A DNA stretch of 54,803 nt from CAYRTD01 sp964426915 (GCA_964426915.1 CAYRTD010000010.1:1-54803), one strand, 5' to 3'; shown: positions 26,498 to 35,457, counted from the first letter of the stretch. Notes: a model not told the origin generated them from the letters alone. A program made the numbers and translations.

Positions 26498-26675
26498 TAA
26501 TCAGAAGGAACATAAAAAAGTTTGTCCCTCATGCCATAAGATATTCACCTGCGATCCTGAAATTGATTGCTGGTGCGAAGAAAAACAAATTCATCACAAA
26601 GAGATGGTAATTATTTTGCAGGAATATAAAGATTGTATTTGCCCTTCCTGCCTTTCAAACTATTCGGAGAACTGA
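26484..26675 (+). CDS. Small cysteine-rich CWC-family protein
   Basis: The 63-aa soluble protein has Cys pairs arranged CPSCHKIFTC, then DCWCEE and a final CICPSC. This is the layout of the Cysteine-rich CWC family (PF14375), presumed zinc-binding and of unknown role. It overlaps the end of folB by 14 bases in another frame, so translation is probably coupled. Two adjacent ATG codons (26484 and 26487) could serve as start. Confidence 0.85.
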   Translation: MMKIDNQKEHKKVCPSCHKIFTCDPEIDCWCEEKQIHHKEMVIILQEYKDCICPSCLSNYSEN

Positions 26676-26958
26676 TCATTTAATAAATGGTATTAAAACT
26701 CAGAGTAAACTCAGGACTCTTAATTTGGATTAGAACTCCGAGGAATTAAAACCTTCTCGTCTGCCAAAGCGGAACACGAAGGTGGATAAAAATATTCCGG
26801 TAAATAGCTTTACAACAAAGGAAAAATAATCCTCCCGGTGCAGAATTCGGGAATTTCAAAAAGAAGTTTTATTTTCGCCCCGGAGTAATGCGGAGTTATA
26901 CCAAATTTGATCAAAACACTCTTAATACATATATTTTTAAATTATATCAGAATAAAAT
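26676..26958. other. Intergenic leader of the AbgT gene
   Basis: 283 bases without a gene. It contains a small hairpin (CAGAGTAAACTCAGG near 26702) and, near 26871, ATTTTCG, a weak -7-like element. No RNA switch was recognised. Confidence 0.35.
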
Positions 26959-28482
26959 ATGTCGAAGAAAAAATCAGGGTCCTTTCTGGACAAAGTTCTT
27001 AATGTAGTTGAAAAAGGAGGAAATGCACTTCCTCATCCCGCAACACTTTTCGGATTATTTGCCTTGGCAACCTTAGTTTTAAGTGCTTTGGCCTCCTGGC
27101 TGGGCTGGTCGGCAGTACATCCTGCCACAGGAGAGATCGTGAATCCCGTGAATCTCCTTTCAAAAGATGGCCTGCACCGCGTTATAATTGAAGTTGTCGA
27201 TAATTTCACATCATTTGCACCTCTGGGTATTGTACTTGTGGCTATGCTGGGAATCGGAATTGCCGAGCAAAGCGGTGTCATTTCTGCAGTAATTCGATTG
27301 CTTGTCCTCTCTTCACCCAAAAAAATACTAACCTTTGTAATCGTTTTTACCGGGATAGTTTCCAATGTTGCCAGCGATATCGGTTACGTTCTGCTTATCC
27401 CAATGGCAGGGGTAATTTTCCATGCAGTGGGACGTCATCCAATTGCAGGAATGGCTGCAGCATTTGCCGGTGTTTCAGGAGGTTTCTCCGCAAATCTGCT
27501 CATTGGTACCATAGATCCATTACTCGCCGGACTCAGTGAAGAGGCAGCCAAAATCGTAGATCCTGAATATACTGTTAACCCAACTGCAAACTATTATTTC
27601 ATGGTAGTTTCCACTTTTATAATCGCATTTGCAGGTACCTTTATAACTGAAAAAGTGATAGAACCCAGACTTGGCGAATATTCGGGAAGTGAAAAAGCAG
27701 AGAAAATGGAACCGCTTTCCAAAATTGAAAAAAAAGGTCTCGCCTGGTCCACTCTTACCTTCGTAATAATAACAGCCGTAGTTTTATATGGTCTTATTCC
27801 TGAAAATGGCTGGCTTCTCCCGGAAAGTGGTAAAGTGATCGAATCTCCCCTTATAGAAGGAATAATTTTCTGGTTACTGGTATATGCAGGACTGGTTGGT
27901 GTTACTTACGGATGGGTTACCGGTGCTTATAAAAATGATGCTGATGTAATGAATGGGGCCGCCAAAAGCATGAAAACACTGGCCACCTATATAGTTCTCG
28001 TTTTCTTTGCGGCACAGTTTGTTGAATACTTTAAGTGGAGTAATCTTGGCTTGCTAATAGCTATTAAGGGTGCAGGAGCTCTTAGTGCATCAAATATGGG
28101 CCTGATCCCAATGTTAATTTTATTCATAATTTTTGCAGGTACGCTTAATATGTTTATGGGTAGTGCTTCAGCTAAGTGGGCATTGCTGGCACCTATATTT
28201 ATTCCAATATTTATGTTCCTGGGATATTCACCGGAACTCTCACAGGTTGTTTACAGAGTTGGTGACAGCATAACAAACATTATTTCTCCTATGATGAGTT
28301 TCTTTGCTTTGATCATTGCCTTTTTCCAGAAGTATGTCAAAAATGTGGGAATCGGTACGATCATTGCCACTATGATACCTTATACCATTACATTTTTCGT
28401 CATCTGGACTCTCTTACTTGTAGCATGGATACTCATAGGGTTGCCATTGGGTCCCGGGAGCGGCATTTACTATGGGAATTAA
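26959..28482 (+). CDS. AbgT-family transporter (p-aminobenzoyl-glutamate or drug efflux)
   Basis: The 507-aa inner-membrane protein has about ten or more hydrophobic segments. The N-terminus LNVVEKGGNALPHPATLFGLFA and the segment GGFSANLLIGTIDPLLAGLSEEAA are typical for AbgT. GSASAKWALLAPIFIP and SPMMSFFALIIAFFQ in the C-terminal half complete the match. Members import the folate breakdown product p-aminobenzoyl-glutamate (E. coli AbgT) or expel sulfonamides and PABA derivatives (MtrF, YdaH). Closeness to folB makes a folate link attractive, but direction of transport cannot be told. No amidase partners (AbgA/AbgB) are present. Confidence 0.9.
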   Translation: MSKKKSGSFLDKVLNVVEKGGNALPHPATLFGLFALATLVLSALASWLGWSAVHPATGEIVNPVNLLSKDGLHRVIIEVVDNFTSFAPLGIVLVAMLGIGIAEQSGVISAVIRLLVLSSPKKILTFVIVFTGIVSNVASDIGYVLLIPMAGVIFHAVGRHPIAGMAAAFAGVSGGFSANLLIGTIDPLLAGLSEEAAKIVDPEYTVNPTANYYFMVVSTFIIAFAGTFITEKVIEPRLGEYSGSEKAEKMEPLSKIEKKGLAWSTLTFVIITAVVLYGLIPENGWLLPESGKVIESPLIEGIIFWLLVYAGLVGVTYGWVTGAYKNDADVMNGAAKSMKTLATYIVLVFFAAQFVEYFKWSNLGLLIAIKGAGALSASNMGLIPMLILFIIFAGTLNMFMGSASAKWALLAPIFIPIFMFLGYSPELSQVVYRVGDSITNIISPMMSFFALIIAFFQKYVKNVGIGTIIATMIPYTITFFVIWTLLLVAWILIGLPLGPGSGIYYGN

Positions 28483-28703
28483 CAAATCTTTCTCATCAGG
28501 GAAAAAATGAAATTATAATTCTATTCTTTTATAAAAACCTGTAATTCGTGACGGATTATTAACGAAGTCTAATTTTATCCTTTTGGCATTTATCTGGGAA
28601 ATATTTTGGATGAAATAGATGATTCTTATGGTTAGGATGTAAACACCAGTCTCTGGTTCCGGCAGCATGAAAATCCATTACAAGATCCTAAGAAGACTAA
28701 TGA
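28483..28703. other. Intergenic after AbgT gene
   Basis: 220 bases with no gene or clear terminator before the repeat element begins. Confidence 0.4.
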
Positions 28704-28980
28704 GTATCCGTCAATAAAGTCGGGTGTCTGGATCATAACCGAATCCGCCAAATGGCGGTGAGCTCAGCGAAGCTAATGTTCGATATCAAGGCTTGCGACC
28801 GTGTGTCGCTGAAGCTTTAGGCGCCTACGCTAAAGCTTCAGCGACAGCGTGCGGAGGCACAAGCCGGAAAAAGCGGAGTTTACTGATGTAAATGAGTATT
28901 TTTGGGGCGAGCATAACGCAGATAGCGGACTTTATGGACAAACACTAATGAGTATATCGGACATTATGGACAGCACTAAT
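28704..28980 (-). repeat. Dispersed repeat copy (d) with doubled end
   Basis: The left end has CCGTCAATAAAGTCGGGTGT. A module shared with copy (f), containing GGATCATAACCGAATCC and CTCAGCGAAGCTAATGTTCG, follows. Then comes a GC-rich hairpin around GAAGCTTTAGG...CTAAAGCTTC. At the right, two successive terminal repeats appear, TTTATGGACAAACACTAA (to 28948) and ACATTATGGACAGCACTAA (to 28979). The element lies between the convergent AbgT and AEC genes. Confidence 0.75.
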
Positions 28981-28985
28981 GAAAA

Positions 28986-29939
28986 TCAGATGATTTTCCA
29001 TACAGTAAGCCAAAATGGTATTGCAAAAAGACAGATAAGGTAACTGATTAATATAATCCCTCCGGCTTCTTTCAGATTTCCTCCGTATGTTCTAAGCTGT
29101 AAAATATGAGCAGTTGCAGGAGCCGAGGCACTTTGAATTACAAGCACGTCTGCAAGCAGGGGAAAGCTTTCTCCGGTTTTAAAAAATTTAAGCATCAGTA
29201 TGGCAATTACCGGCAAGGCAATGAACTTAACCATTACTACTTTTATGGTATCTGTAAAACGAGGAACAGAACGTATCGAAAATGCAAGAGTAGCCCCCAG
29301 TATGAAGGTGGCAACCGGTACCGTGGCCGACCCAAGAAAACCACTTGCCTCGGTTACAAAACCTGGTATATAATCGCGCAAACCAGTCATTACAAGTATA
29401 ATTGAGAGGATGTTTGCAATAAACGGAGGAGTAATTACCTTCTTAATGCCTGGTCCTTTATTTTTCTCTTTGGTGAGCAATAGTTTTCCAACAGTCCACA
29501 TAAACGGACTCAAGCCGAGTACTACAAGAAAACATATCAGGGAAAACTCTACAAACTGATCCTTATAAACGAATTCACCGATGGGCAGGATGAGATAAGC
29601 GGCATTTTGCATGGAGGCAAGTGGAAATAAATACTTTTTTTTATCTGCCTGTCTGAAAAACAGAAAATATGAAATAAGCAGGCCGGTAGAGGAAAGTAGA
29701 ATTGCAGCTATAGGAATGGTCCACCAATAAGTCTGCCTGCCCGGTTCAAACTCCGTGGTAATTGTAAAAAAAATAAGAAAAGGGAGAAAGATCATTACTA
29801 CAAGCTTCGATAAGCCATTGATTACTTCCTGTGTAACTATCTTTTTCCGGGTAAGAAAAGCTGCCAGGACAGCGATAATAAAAATATTCAGCAGTCCGCT
29901 GAAAACTGAAAGAAAAGTCTGGCCAAAAAGATTTGTCAT
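28986..29939 (-). CDS. AEC-family (auxin efflux carrier) transporter
   Basis: The 317-aa inner-membrane protein has about ten hydrophobic segments. The N-terminal SGLLNIFIIAVLAAFLTRKK and KLVVMIFLPFLIFF segments and the C-terminal SASAPATAHILQLRTYGGN region are characteristic of AEC (PF03547) permeases, which move carboxylates such as malate or auxin-like anions. The substrate is unknown. Its stop (28986-28988) lies five bases from the doubled end of repeat copy (d). Its upstream region holds copy (e), so the gene is flanked by repeats on both sides. Confidence 0.9.
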   Translation of the reverse strand: MTNLFGQTFLSVFSGLLNIFIIAVLAAFLTRKKIVTQEVINGLSKLVVMIFLPFLIFFTITTEFEPGRQTYWWTIPIAAILLSSTGLLISYFLFFRQADKKKYLFPLASMQNAAYLILPIGEFVYKDQFVEFSLICFLVVLGLSPFMWTVGKLLLTKEKNKGPGIKKVITPPFIANILSIILVMTGLRDYIPGFVTEASGFLGSATVPVATFILGATLAFSIRSVPRFTDTIKVVMVKFIALPVIAILMLKFFKTGESFPLLADVLVIQSASAPATAHILQLRTYGGNLKEAGGIILISYLICLFAIPFWLTVWKII

Positions 29940-30011
29940 AAAAGATCAGTATTTATTGGAATGCCGGCAACGACAAAAGTAAGTAAAAAACAATGAATAC
30001 CTGTGCTCTGG

Positions 30012-30115
30012 TAGTGCCCGTCAATAGAGTCGGATTTCTGTTCCGATAGCTATCGGAACATAATGTTCGAGATCAAGCCTGCCCGCCGAAGGATTGCCTG
30101 TGCAACGGCAGGCGG
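30012..30115 (+). repeat. Dispersed repeat copy (e)
   Basis: The end TAGTGCCCGTCAATAGAGTC matches the right terminal repeat of copy (h). It is followed by the 20-base palindrome GTTCCGATAGCTATCGGAAC and the shared AATGTTCGAGATCAAG. A GC-rich hairpin (CCTGCCCGCC...GGCAGGCGG) follows. The opposite terminal repeat is absent, so it is a partial copy. It lies between the divergent AEC and CoA-binding genes. Confidence 0.75.
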
Positions 30116-30233
30116 CCCTGCCCCTTCCTTTAACGGGAAGGTGAAAAAATCAGATATGATCCCTTTTAAAATATTTAATATTTGCTGTCTCATATAAAAA
30201 TTATTATTTTTAAATACTGAAAACGAACTACTC

Positions 30234-30593
30234 ATGAAGAAAACCCTGATCCTGGGAGCAAGTCCAAATCCCCTTCGATTTTCCAATAAAATGGTTAAAA
30301 GTCTTTTGCGGCATGGATTCGAAGCGGTACCCCTTGGAATAAGAAAGGGTGAGATCACAGGAGTAAGTATTCTTACAGGGAAACCGGATCTTAAAGATAT
30401 TCATACAATTAGTCTTTATCTCTCTGCCAAGCGTCAAAAGGAATATTATGATTATATCCTGTCACTTGAGCCGGAAAGGATTATTTTTAACCCTGGTACC
30501 CATAATCAGGAATTAATTAAAATTGCTGAAGAGAATGATATTGAGGTTATTACGGATTGTGCGCTAATAATGATCGCGAAAGGAATATACTAA
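30234..30593 (+). CDS. CoA-binding domain protein (YccU-like)
   Basis: The 119-aa product is a single Rossmann-like CoA_binding domain. The beginning TLILGASPNPLRFSNKMVKSL with GAS-P and FEAVPLG matches short CoA-binding proteins. EPERIIFNPGTHN and IEVITDCALIMI complete the fold, the latter with the conserved Cys. Such stand-alone proteins bind CoA or related nucleotides and have no known reaction. The stop is immediately followed by repeat copy (f), whose TAGTGTCTG begins two bases after the stop codon. Confidence 0.88.
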   Translation: MKKTLILGASPNPLRFSNKMVKSLLRHGFEAVPLGIRKGEITGVSILTGKPDLKDIHTISLYLSAKRQKEYYDYILSLEPERIIFNPGTHNQELIKIAEENDIEVITDCALIMIAKGIY

Positions 30594-30594
30594 C

Positions 30595-30844
30595 TAGTGT
30601 CTGTCCATAATGTCCGATATACTCATTCAGGGTTAATTCAGTGAGACTATGATTTTGGTTTTCAAAATCATTTAGCCGAACTGATCCCGAGGAATACCGA
30701 GGGATCTCATGGATTTCAGCGGTATTTCCCGGAGTACCCCGGACAGGCGGGCAGGCTTGATCTCGAACATTAGCTTCGCTGAGTTCGCCGCCAACTGACG
30801 GATTCGGTTATGATCCAGACACTCGACTTTTTATAACAGACAAT
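30595..30844 (+). repeat. Dispersed repeat copy (f)
   Basis: It begins TAGTGTCTGTCCATAATG. The conserved block follows, with the hairpin ATGATTTTG-GTTTT-CAAAATCAT, then GAACTGATCCCG and GAGGGATCTCAT and GGTATTTCCCGGAGTAC. The right half is the module shared with copy (d) (CATTAGCTTCGCTGAG, GGTTATGATCCAGACAC) and ends in a decayed terminal repeat, TATAACAGACAATA. It fills the gap between the CoA-binding and thioredoxin-like genes. Confidence 0.85.
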
Positions 30845-30848
30845 AACT

Positions 30849-31187
30849 ATGGACTATATCAATCTTACGTTATCACATGAAATCGAAGCAAAAATTGAAA
30901 ATGATAAAGCAGCACTTTTCTATTTTTCAGCTCCTCATTGCAATGTCTGCAAGGTTTTAAAACCCAGGCTGGCTAATTTAATACAAGAAGAGTATCCTGA
31001 ATTCAAATTATATTATGTTGATATTGATAAGGCCCCTATGGCATCCGGACAATTCAGGGTTTTTTCGATTCCCTCAATTCTTATTTATTTTGATGGAAAA
31101 GAATATATCAGGAAAAGCCGGAATGTAAGTCTTGTGGAATTGGGGAAAGAACTTGCAAAACCCTACTCCCTGCTGTTCGATGAATAA
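30849..31187 (+). CDS. Thioredoxin-like protein with CNVC active site
   Basis: The 112-aa cytosolic protein has a thioredoxin fold. The active-site region is FSAPHCNVCKVLKPRL, so the redox pair is Cys31/Cys34 with the dipeptide Asn-Val in place of Gly-Pro and His in place of the usual Trp. The cis-proline loop is seen as FRVFSIPSILIYFDG, and the strand with Asp, YYVDIDK, is kept. It is probably a disulfide reductase or exchange protein with altered redox potential. The ATG lies five bases after repeat copy (f), so its leader and promoter must lie in that element or further upstream. Confidence 0.9.
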   Translation: MDYINLTLSHEIEAKIENDKAALFYFSAPHCNVCKVLKPRLANLIQEEYPEFKLYYVDIDKAPMASGQFRVFSIPSILIYFDGKEYIRKSRNVSLVELGKELAKPYSLLFDE

Positions 31188-31189
31188 AA

Positions 31190-31618
31190 TCATCGGTCTT
31201 CGCTTCTAAAATAATCAGCCCTCACCACATCTTTGTCTCCGGCAAAAGAAACATAATAATATAATGTTAAGGAGGAATAATCTGCACTAACCTCTCCTGA
31301 TCCATCTTCAATAGTAAAGCCATCAATGGTCTGTTCTGGAATACTAAGATCCATTCCGTCCATCTCTATTTTAACTTTACCGCTAAGTTCATAAAAACCC
31401 TCGATATAAAAAGCAGTGGAATCAACTAAGTCTTTCGTTATAAAAACACTGTAATAACGATTTGCATTCTTTTTTCGAAAAATTTCACTATCCTCCTCTA
31501 CCGTCCACTCTCCTGTAAGCCTTTCCCTGGGATCATCAAAAAAAAGATCCTCCTCACAGGAAGTGAGAGTTAAGACTATAAATGAGATAACTATATTTTT
31601 TAAAAACCTAATCTTCAT
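31190..31618 (-). CDS. Small lipoprotein, unknown family
   Basis: The 142-aa exported lipoprotein has the signal MKIRFLKNIVISFIVLTLTSC (lipobox LTSC, Cys21). The mature part is acidic and beta-rich with a start like lipocalin-type lipoproteins (RERLTGEWTVEED), then alternating strands to the end. I do not recognise a specific family; lipocalin-like folding is a guess. Its start overlaps the end of hutU by 11 bases on the same strand, so the two are probably translationally coupled. It is tail to tail with the thioredoxin-like gene. Confidence 0.75.
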   Translation of the reverse strand: MKIRFLKNIVISFIVLTLTSCEEDLFFDDPRERLTGEWTVEEDSEIFRKKNANRYYSVFITKDLVDSTAFYIEGFYELSGKVKIEMDGMDLSIPEQTIDGFTIEDGSGEVSADYSSLTLYYYVSFAGDKDVVRADYFRSEDR

Positions 31619-33629
31619 CTACAAATAATTTATCGATCACCTTATCATCAGTGAAATTCGGAAGGGTAACATTCAGCTCCGGTGTCCTTTCCATTTCTCT
31701 TTTTACGGCAAAAACAGCCCCCGGGTTTCGTGCCCAGCTTCTGCGTGAAATACCATTATTTACGTCCCAGTGCAACATCATCTCAAGTCTCCGGTCTGCT
31801 TCTTTACTCCCATCTAAAACCATACCAAACCCACCATTAATAACTTCACCCCAGCCTACTCCCCCTCCGTTATGAATAGAAACCCAGGTAGCTCCTCTGA
31901 AGGCATCCCCTATGACATTCTGTATGGCCATATCTGCTGTAAAAGACGAACCATCATAAATATTGGAAGTTTCCCGGTAAGGTGAATCGGTTCCGGAAAC
32001 ATCGTGATGATCTCTGCCAAGAATAACCGGCGATTTAATAATTCCTTCTCTTATAGCATTATTGAATGCGCGTGCGATCTTTATTCTCCCTTCACAATCG
32101 GCATATAATATCCTTGCCTGGGAGCCAACTACCAGTTTATTCTCTCCGGCTTCCTTTATCCAGTGAATATTATCCCGGAGCTGACCTTTGATTTCGGCCG
32201 GGGCATCTTCAGCTATTTTTTCAAGAACTTCAAGTGCAATTTCATCACTTTTTCTGAGATCTTCGGGATCGGATGAACTGCATATCCACCTGAAAGGTCC
32301 AAAACCGTAATCGAAGAACATGGGTCCCATAATGTCCTGCACATAGGAAGGATAAATAAAACCGCCTTTTTCATCCCACACATCAGCTCCTGCCCTGCCG
32401 GCTTCAAGAAGAAAAGCATTTCCATAATCCCAGAAGTACATCCCTTTACTGCTTAATTTATTGATGGCCCTGACCTGCCGTTTCAAAGAATCTTTTACTC
32501 TGATGCGGAACTCCTCCGGCTGCTCGGCCATCATCCTGTTGGATTCCTCCATACTTAACCCTACAGGATAATATCCCCCTGTAAAGGGATTGTGAAGGGA
32601 GGTCTGGTCTGAACCAAGATCTACATAAATATTCCTTTCAGCAAGAGCTTCCCAGAGATCAACAACGTTTCCCTGGTAGGCCAGACTCACTGCCTCTTTT
32701 TTATTCCTTGCATCCTGCATCCGTACAATCACTTTTTCCAAATCAGTAAAAACTTCGTCCACCCAGCCCTGTTCATGCCTTTGCCTTATAGCCTTCGGGT
32801 TTATCTCTGCAATCACACATACCCCTTTAGCAATGACCGTAGCTTTGGGCTGAGCTCCTGACATTCCCCCCAGCCCGCTGGTAACATAAACCTTCCCCCG
32901 CAAGTCTCCCTCAAGCTGACCGGTTTGTTTTCTTCCGGCATTCAGAACTGTTATGGCTGTGCCATGTACTATACCCTGGGGACCTATATACATGAATGAA
33001 CCAGCAGTCATTTGGCCGTACTGGCTAACACCCAGAGCGTTCATTCTTTCATAATCATCAGATCCTGAATAATTCGGTATCACCATTCCATTGCTTACCA
33101 CCACACGGGGAGCCTCTTTATGTGAAGGAAAAAGCCCCAGGGGATGACCGGAATAAAGCACGAGAGTTTGTTCATCGCTCATTTCAGCGAGATATTTCAT
33201 GGTAAGTCTGTACTGTGCCCAGTTCTGGAAAACGGCCCCATTCCCTCCATATGTGATCAGCTCATGAGGATGCTGTGCCACTGCTTTGTCGAGATTATTA
33301 CTAAGCATCATCATGATTGCAGCAGCCTGAACCGACTGGTGAGGATATTCCTCGAGGCTTCTGGCTGTTATCTCATAATCAGGGCGATACCTGTACATGT
33401 AAATACGTCCGTAATTATTAAGTTCCTCAAGAAATTCAACGGCAAGTTCATTATGAAGTTCTTTGGGAAAATAACGCAAAGCATTTCTAAGGGCAAGCTT
33501 TTTCTCGTCCTTTGTAAGAACATCCTTTCTTCGGGGGGCATGATTAACAGAAAGATCAAAGGTTTTTAACGTAGGTAGAGTTTTGGGAATACCCTCCAAT
33601 ACCTGTTTTTTGAATTTATTATCCTTCAT
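31608..33629 (-). CDS. hutU: Urocanate hydratase
   Basis: The 673-aa cytosolic enzyme converts urocanate to imidazolonepropionate in histidine degradation, using tightly bound NAD+. Recognisable family stretches are GGNGAVFQNWAQYRLTM, SGHPLGLFPSH, MYIGPQGIVHGTA, YVTSGLGGMSGAQ and GRDHHDVSG. It is longer than the classical ~555-aa enzyme, as in a long Bacteroidota subfamily. The other hut genes (hutH, hutI, ftcD) are not in the window. It overlaps a small lipoprotein gene downstream. Confidence 0.96.
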   Translation of the reverse strand: MKDNKFKKQVLEGIPKTLPTLKTFDLSVNHAPRRKDVLTKDEKKLALRNALRYFPKELHNELAVEFLEELNNYGRIYMYRYRPDYEITARSLEEYPHQSVQAAAIMMMLSNNLDKAVAQHPHELITYGGNGAVFQNWAQYRLTMKYLAEMSDEQTLVLYSGHPLGLFPSHKEAPRVVVSNGMVIPNYSGSDDYERMNALGVSQYGQMTAGSFMYIGPQGIVHGTAITVLNAGRKQTGQLEGDLRGKVYVTSGLGGMSGAQPKATVIAKGVCVIAEINPKAIRQRHEQGWVDEVFTDLEKVIVRMQDARNKKEAVSLAYQGNVVDLWEALAERNIYVDLGSDQTSLHNPFTGGYYPVGLSMEESNRMMAEQPEEFRIRVKDSLKRQVRAINKLSSKGMYFWDYGNAFLLEAGRAGADVWDEKGGFIYPSYVQDIMGPMFFDYGFGPFRWICSSSDPEDLRKSDEIALEVLEKIAEDAPAEIKGQLRDNIHWIKEAGENKLVVGSQARILYADCEGRIKIARAFNNAIREGIIKSPVILGRDHHDVSGTDSPYRETSNIYDGSSFTADMAIQNVIGDAFRGATWVSIHNGGGVGWGEVINGGFGMVLDGSKEADRRLEMMLHWDVNNGISRRSWARNPGAVFAVKREMERTPELNVTLPNFTDDKVIDKLFVDED

Positions 33630-33642
33630 TATGGTTTTTGCA

Positions 33643-33650
33643 CAAAGGTA
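33643..33650 (-). promoter_or_regulatory. Possible -7 element upstream of hutU
   Basis: Read leftward, TACCTTTG matches TAnnTTTG. It sits only about 14 bases before the ATG, which would give an almost leaderless mRNA. No TTTG was found at the -33 distance. Confidence 0.35.
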
Positions 33651-33766
33651 GGAAGTAAAGAAAAAGTATAATGTTTTTTATAACATTTAAGCTGTTCTCT
33701 TCAGAAAAAAATAATACACGAAAGCGGTTCAGGGAAGGGGTGAAATAACATTTCGCCTTTCCTTTA

Positions 33767-35437
33767 TTACTTTAGCCCAAATTCCATAAAACTTCCAAGT
33801 TTTTTGTACTTCTCATAAAGTTTTTCATAAACAACAGCACGTTTATTATCGGGATAATACTCACTTTCAAATCCTCCCCCCATAGCAATCTGTGCTTCCT
33901 GAATATTTTTGTGAACTCCGGCAACAACAGAAGCTGCCATTGCCGAACCGAGGGCACAGGTTTGTTCCGACCTGACAACTTTTATTGGCATATTAAGCAC
34001 ATCGGCAACTGTCTGCATAACAAAAGGGGACTTTTTTGCAACGCCACCAAGAGCAATAATCCCATCAATCCTTACTCCTTCTTCCACAAATCTCTCATTT
34101 ATGAGTCTTGAACCGTAAGCCGTTGCTTCAACCAGAGCCTTAAAAATCCTTGGAGCATCCGATCCCAGGCTGAGTCCGGTAATTGCTCCCTTAAGTTCCT
34201 GGTTGGCATCGGGTGTTCTCCTCCCGTTCATCCAGTCAAGTGCCAATTCAGTGCTTTCTTCAATAGGAATTTCGGCAGCAGCAATACTTAACTTTTCAAT
34301 TACCTTCTCTGAAGTTTCTTTCAGAATCCTTTCTTTTATATTTTCGTCCAGCCATGCGGCTTTAGTTGTTATTTCTTCCACCGGCCAAAGAAGCAAACGT
34401 GAAAACCAGGCGTAAATATCACCAAAGGCAGACTGTCCTGCTTCAAGCCCGACCATACCGGGGATAATTGAACCATCCACCTGACCGCAGATCCCCCTGA
34501 CCAAATTATCACCTATTTCTTCTTTCGGAGAAACTAACATGTCACATGTTGAAGTTCCCATTACCTTACTGAGATAATAAGGCTGAATTTCACCTCCGAT
34601 GGCCCCCAGGTGGGCATCGAAAGCCCCGGTAGCGATTAACACATCAGTGGATAATCCCAGTTTTACAGCCCATTCGGGAGAAATTTTACCAGCACTTGAC
34701 TCGCAGGTGTAAGTATCCTTAAAGAGCCTTTCCCTGAGCCCCTTAAGCAGAGGGTCCAGCCTGACAAGGAATTCTTCTGAAGGAAGTCCGCCAAAATCTT
34801 CATGCCACATTGCTTTATGTCCTGCAGCACACCGGCTCCTTTTTATCTTAGCCGGATCGGTATTCCCTGTCAGAACAGCCGGGATCCAGTCACAGTGTTC
34901 TACCCATGAGTATGCAGCTTTTCTGATATTTTCATCCTCTCTCAGAATATGTAGGAGCTTAGCCCAGAACCACTCGGAAGAATAAATACCTCCCTCGTAT
35001 TTTGTAAAATCCTCTCCTCCCCATGAATGCGCAAGCTTGTTGATCTCCTCCGCTTCTTTAACTGCAGTGTGATCTTTCCAGAGTATGAACATCGCATTTG
35101 GATTATCGCTGAAATCCGGTGTCAGGGATAATGGAACACCTTCTCTGTTGACCGCAACAGGAGTAGAACCGGTGGTGTCGACAGAAATGGCAACGATATT
35201 ATCCTTTATCTTCTTCTCAAGAGTTTTTACCGAATCAATAATGGTCTTTTCCAAACCTTCCAGATAATCAGCCGGATGTTGTCTGAATTGATTGATCCCG
35301 GGATCACAGTAAAGTCCTCTTTTCCAGGCAGGATAATAAAAGACCGCAGTTCCTGCCTCTTCACCTGTTGATGTATTTACAACCAGGGAACGGACAGAAT
35401 CCGTTCCAAAATCTATTCCAATGGTAAATTTGTCCAT
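33767..35437 (-). CDS. araB: Ribulokinase
   Basis: The 556-aa cytosolic FGGY-family kinase phosphorylates L-ribulose to L-ribulose 5-phosphate in arabinose use. The ATP-binding start is FTIGIDFGTDSVRSLVVN. The body has ISVDTTGSTPVAV, then CDWIPAVLTGN and ATGAFDAHLGAIGG. The second nucleotide motif is IIALGGVAKKSPFVMQ. Length is right for AraB (about 550 aa). araA lies upstream on the same strand but 360 bases away, with repeat copy (g) between. No araD (ribulose-phosphate epimerase) is present here. Confidence 0.95.
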   Translation of the reverse strand: MDKFTIGIDFGTDSVRSLVVNTSTGEEAGTAVFYYPAWKRGLYCDPGINQFRQHPADYLEGLEKTIIDSVKTLEKKIKDNIVAISVDTTGSTPVAVNREGVPLSLTPDFSDNPNAMFILWKDHTAVKEAEEINKLAHSWGGEDFTKYEGGIYSSEWFWAKLLHILREDENIRKAAYSWVEHCDWIPAVLTGNTDPAKIKRSRCAAGHKAMWHEDFGGLPSEEFLVRLDPLLKGLRERLFKDTYTCESSAGKISPEWAVKLGLSTDVLIATGAFDAHLGAIGGEIQPYYLSKVMGTSTCDMLVSPKEEIGDNLVRGICGQVDGSIIPGMVGLEAGQSAFGDIYAWFSRLLLWPVEEITTKAAWLDENIKERILKETSEKVIEKLSIAAAEIPIEESTELALDWMNGRRTPDANQELKGAITGLSLGSDAPRIFKALVEATAYGSRLINERFVEEGVRIDGIIALGGVAKKSPFVMQTVADVLNMPIKVVRSEQTCALGSAMAASVVAGVHKNIQEAQIAMGGGFESEYYPDNKRAVVYEKLYEKYKKLGSFMEFGLK

Positions 35438-35457
35438 ATGTCTATAATGTTTATAAA

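Noticed and set aside
28849..29043. 64-aa frame on the + strand
   Set aside because: It lies in repeat copy (d) and runs antisense into the end of the AEC gene; no protein-like features.
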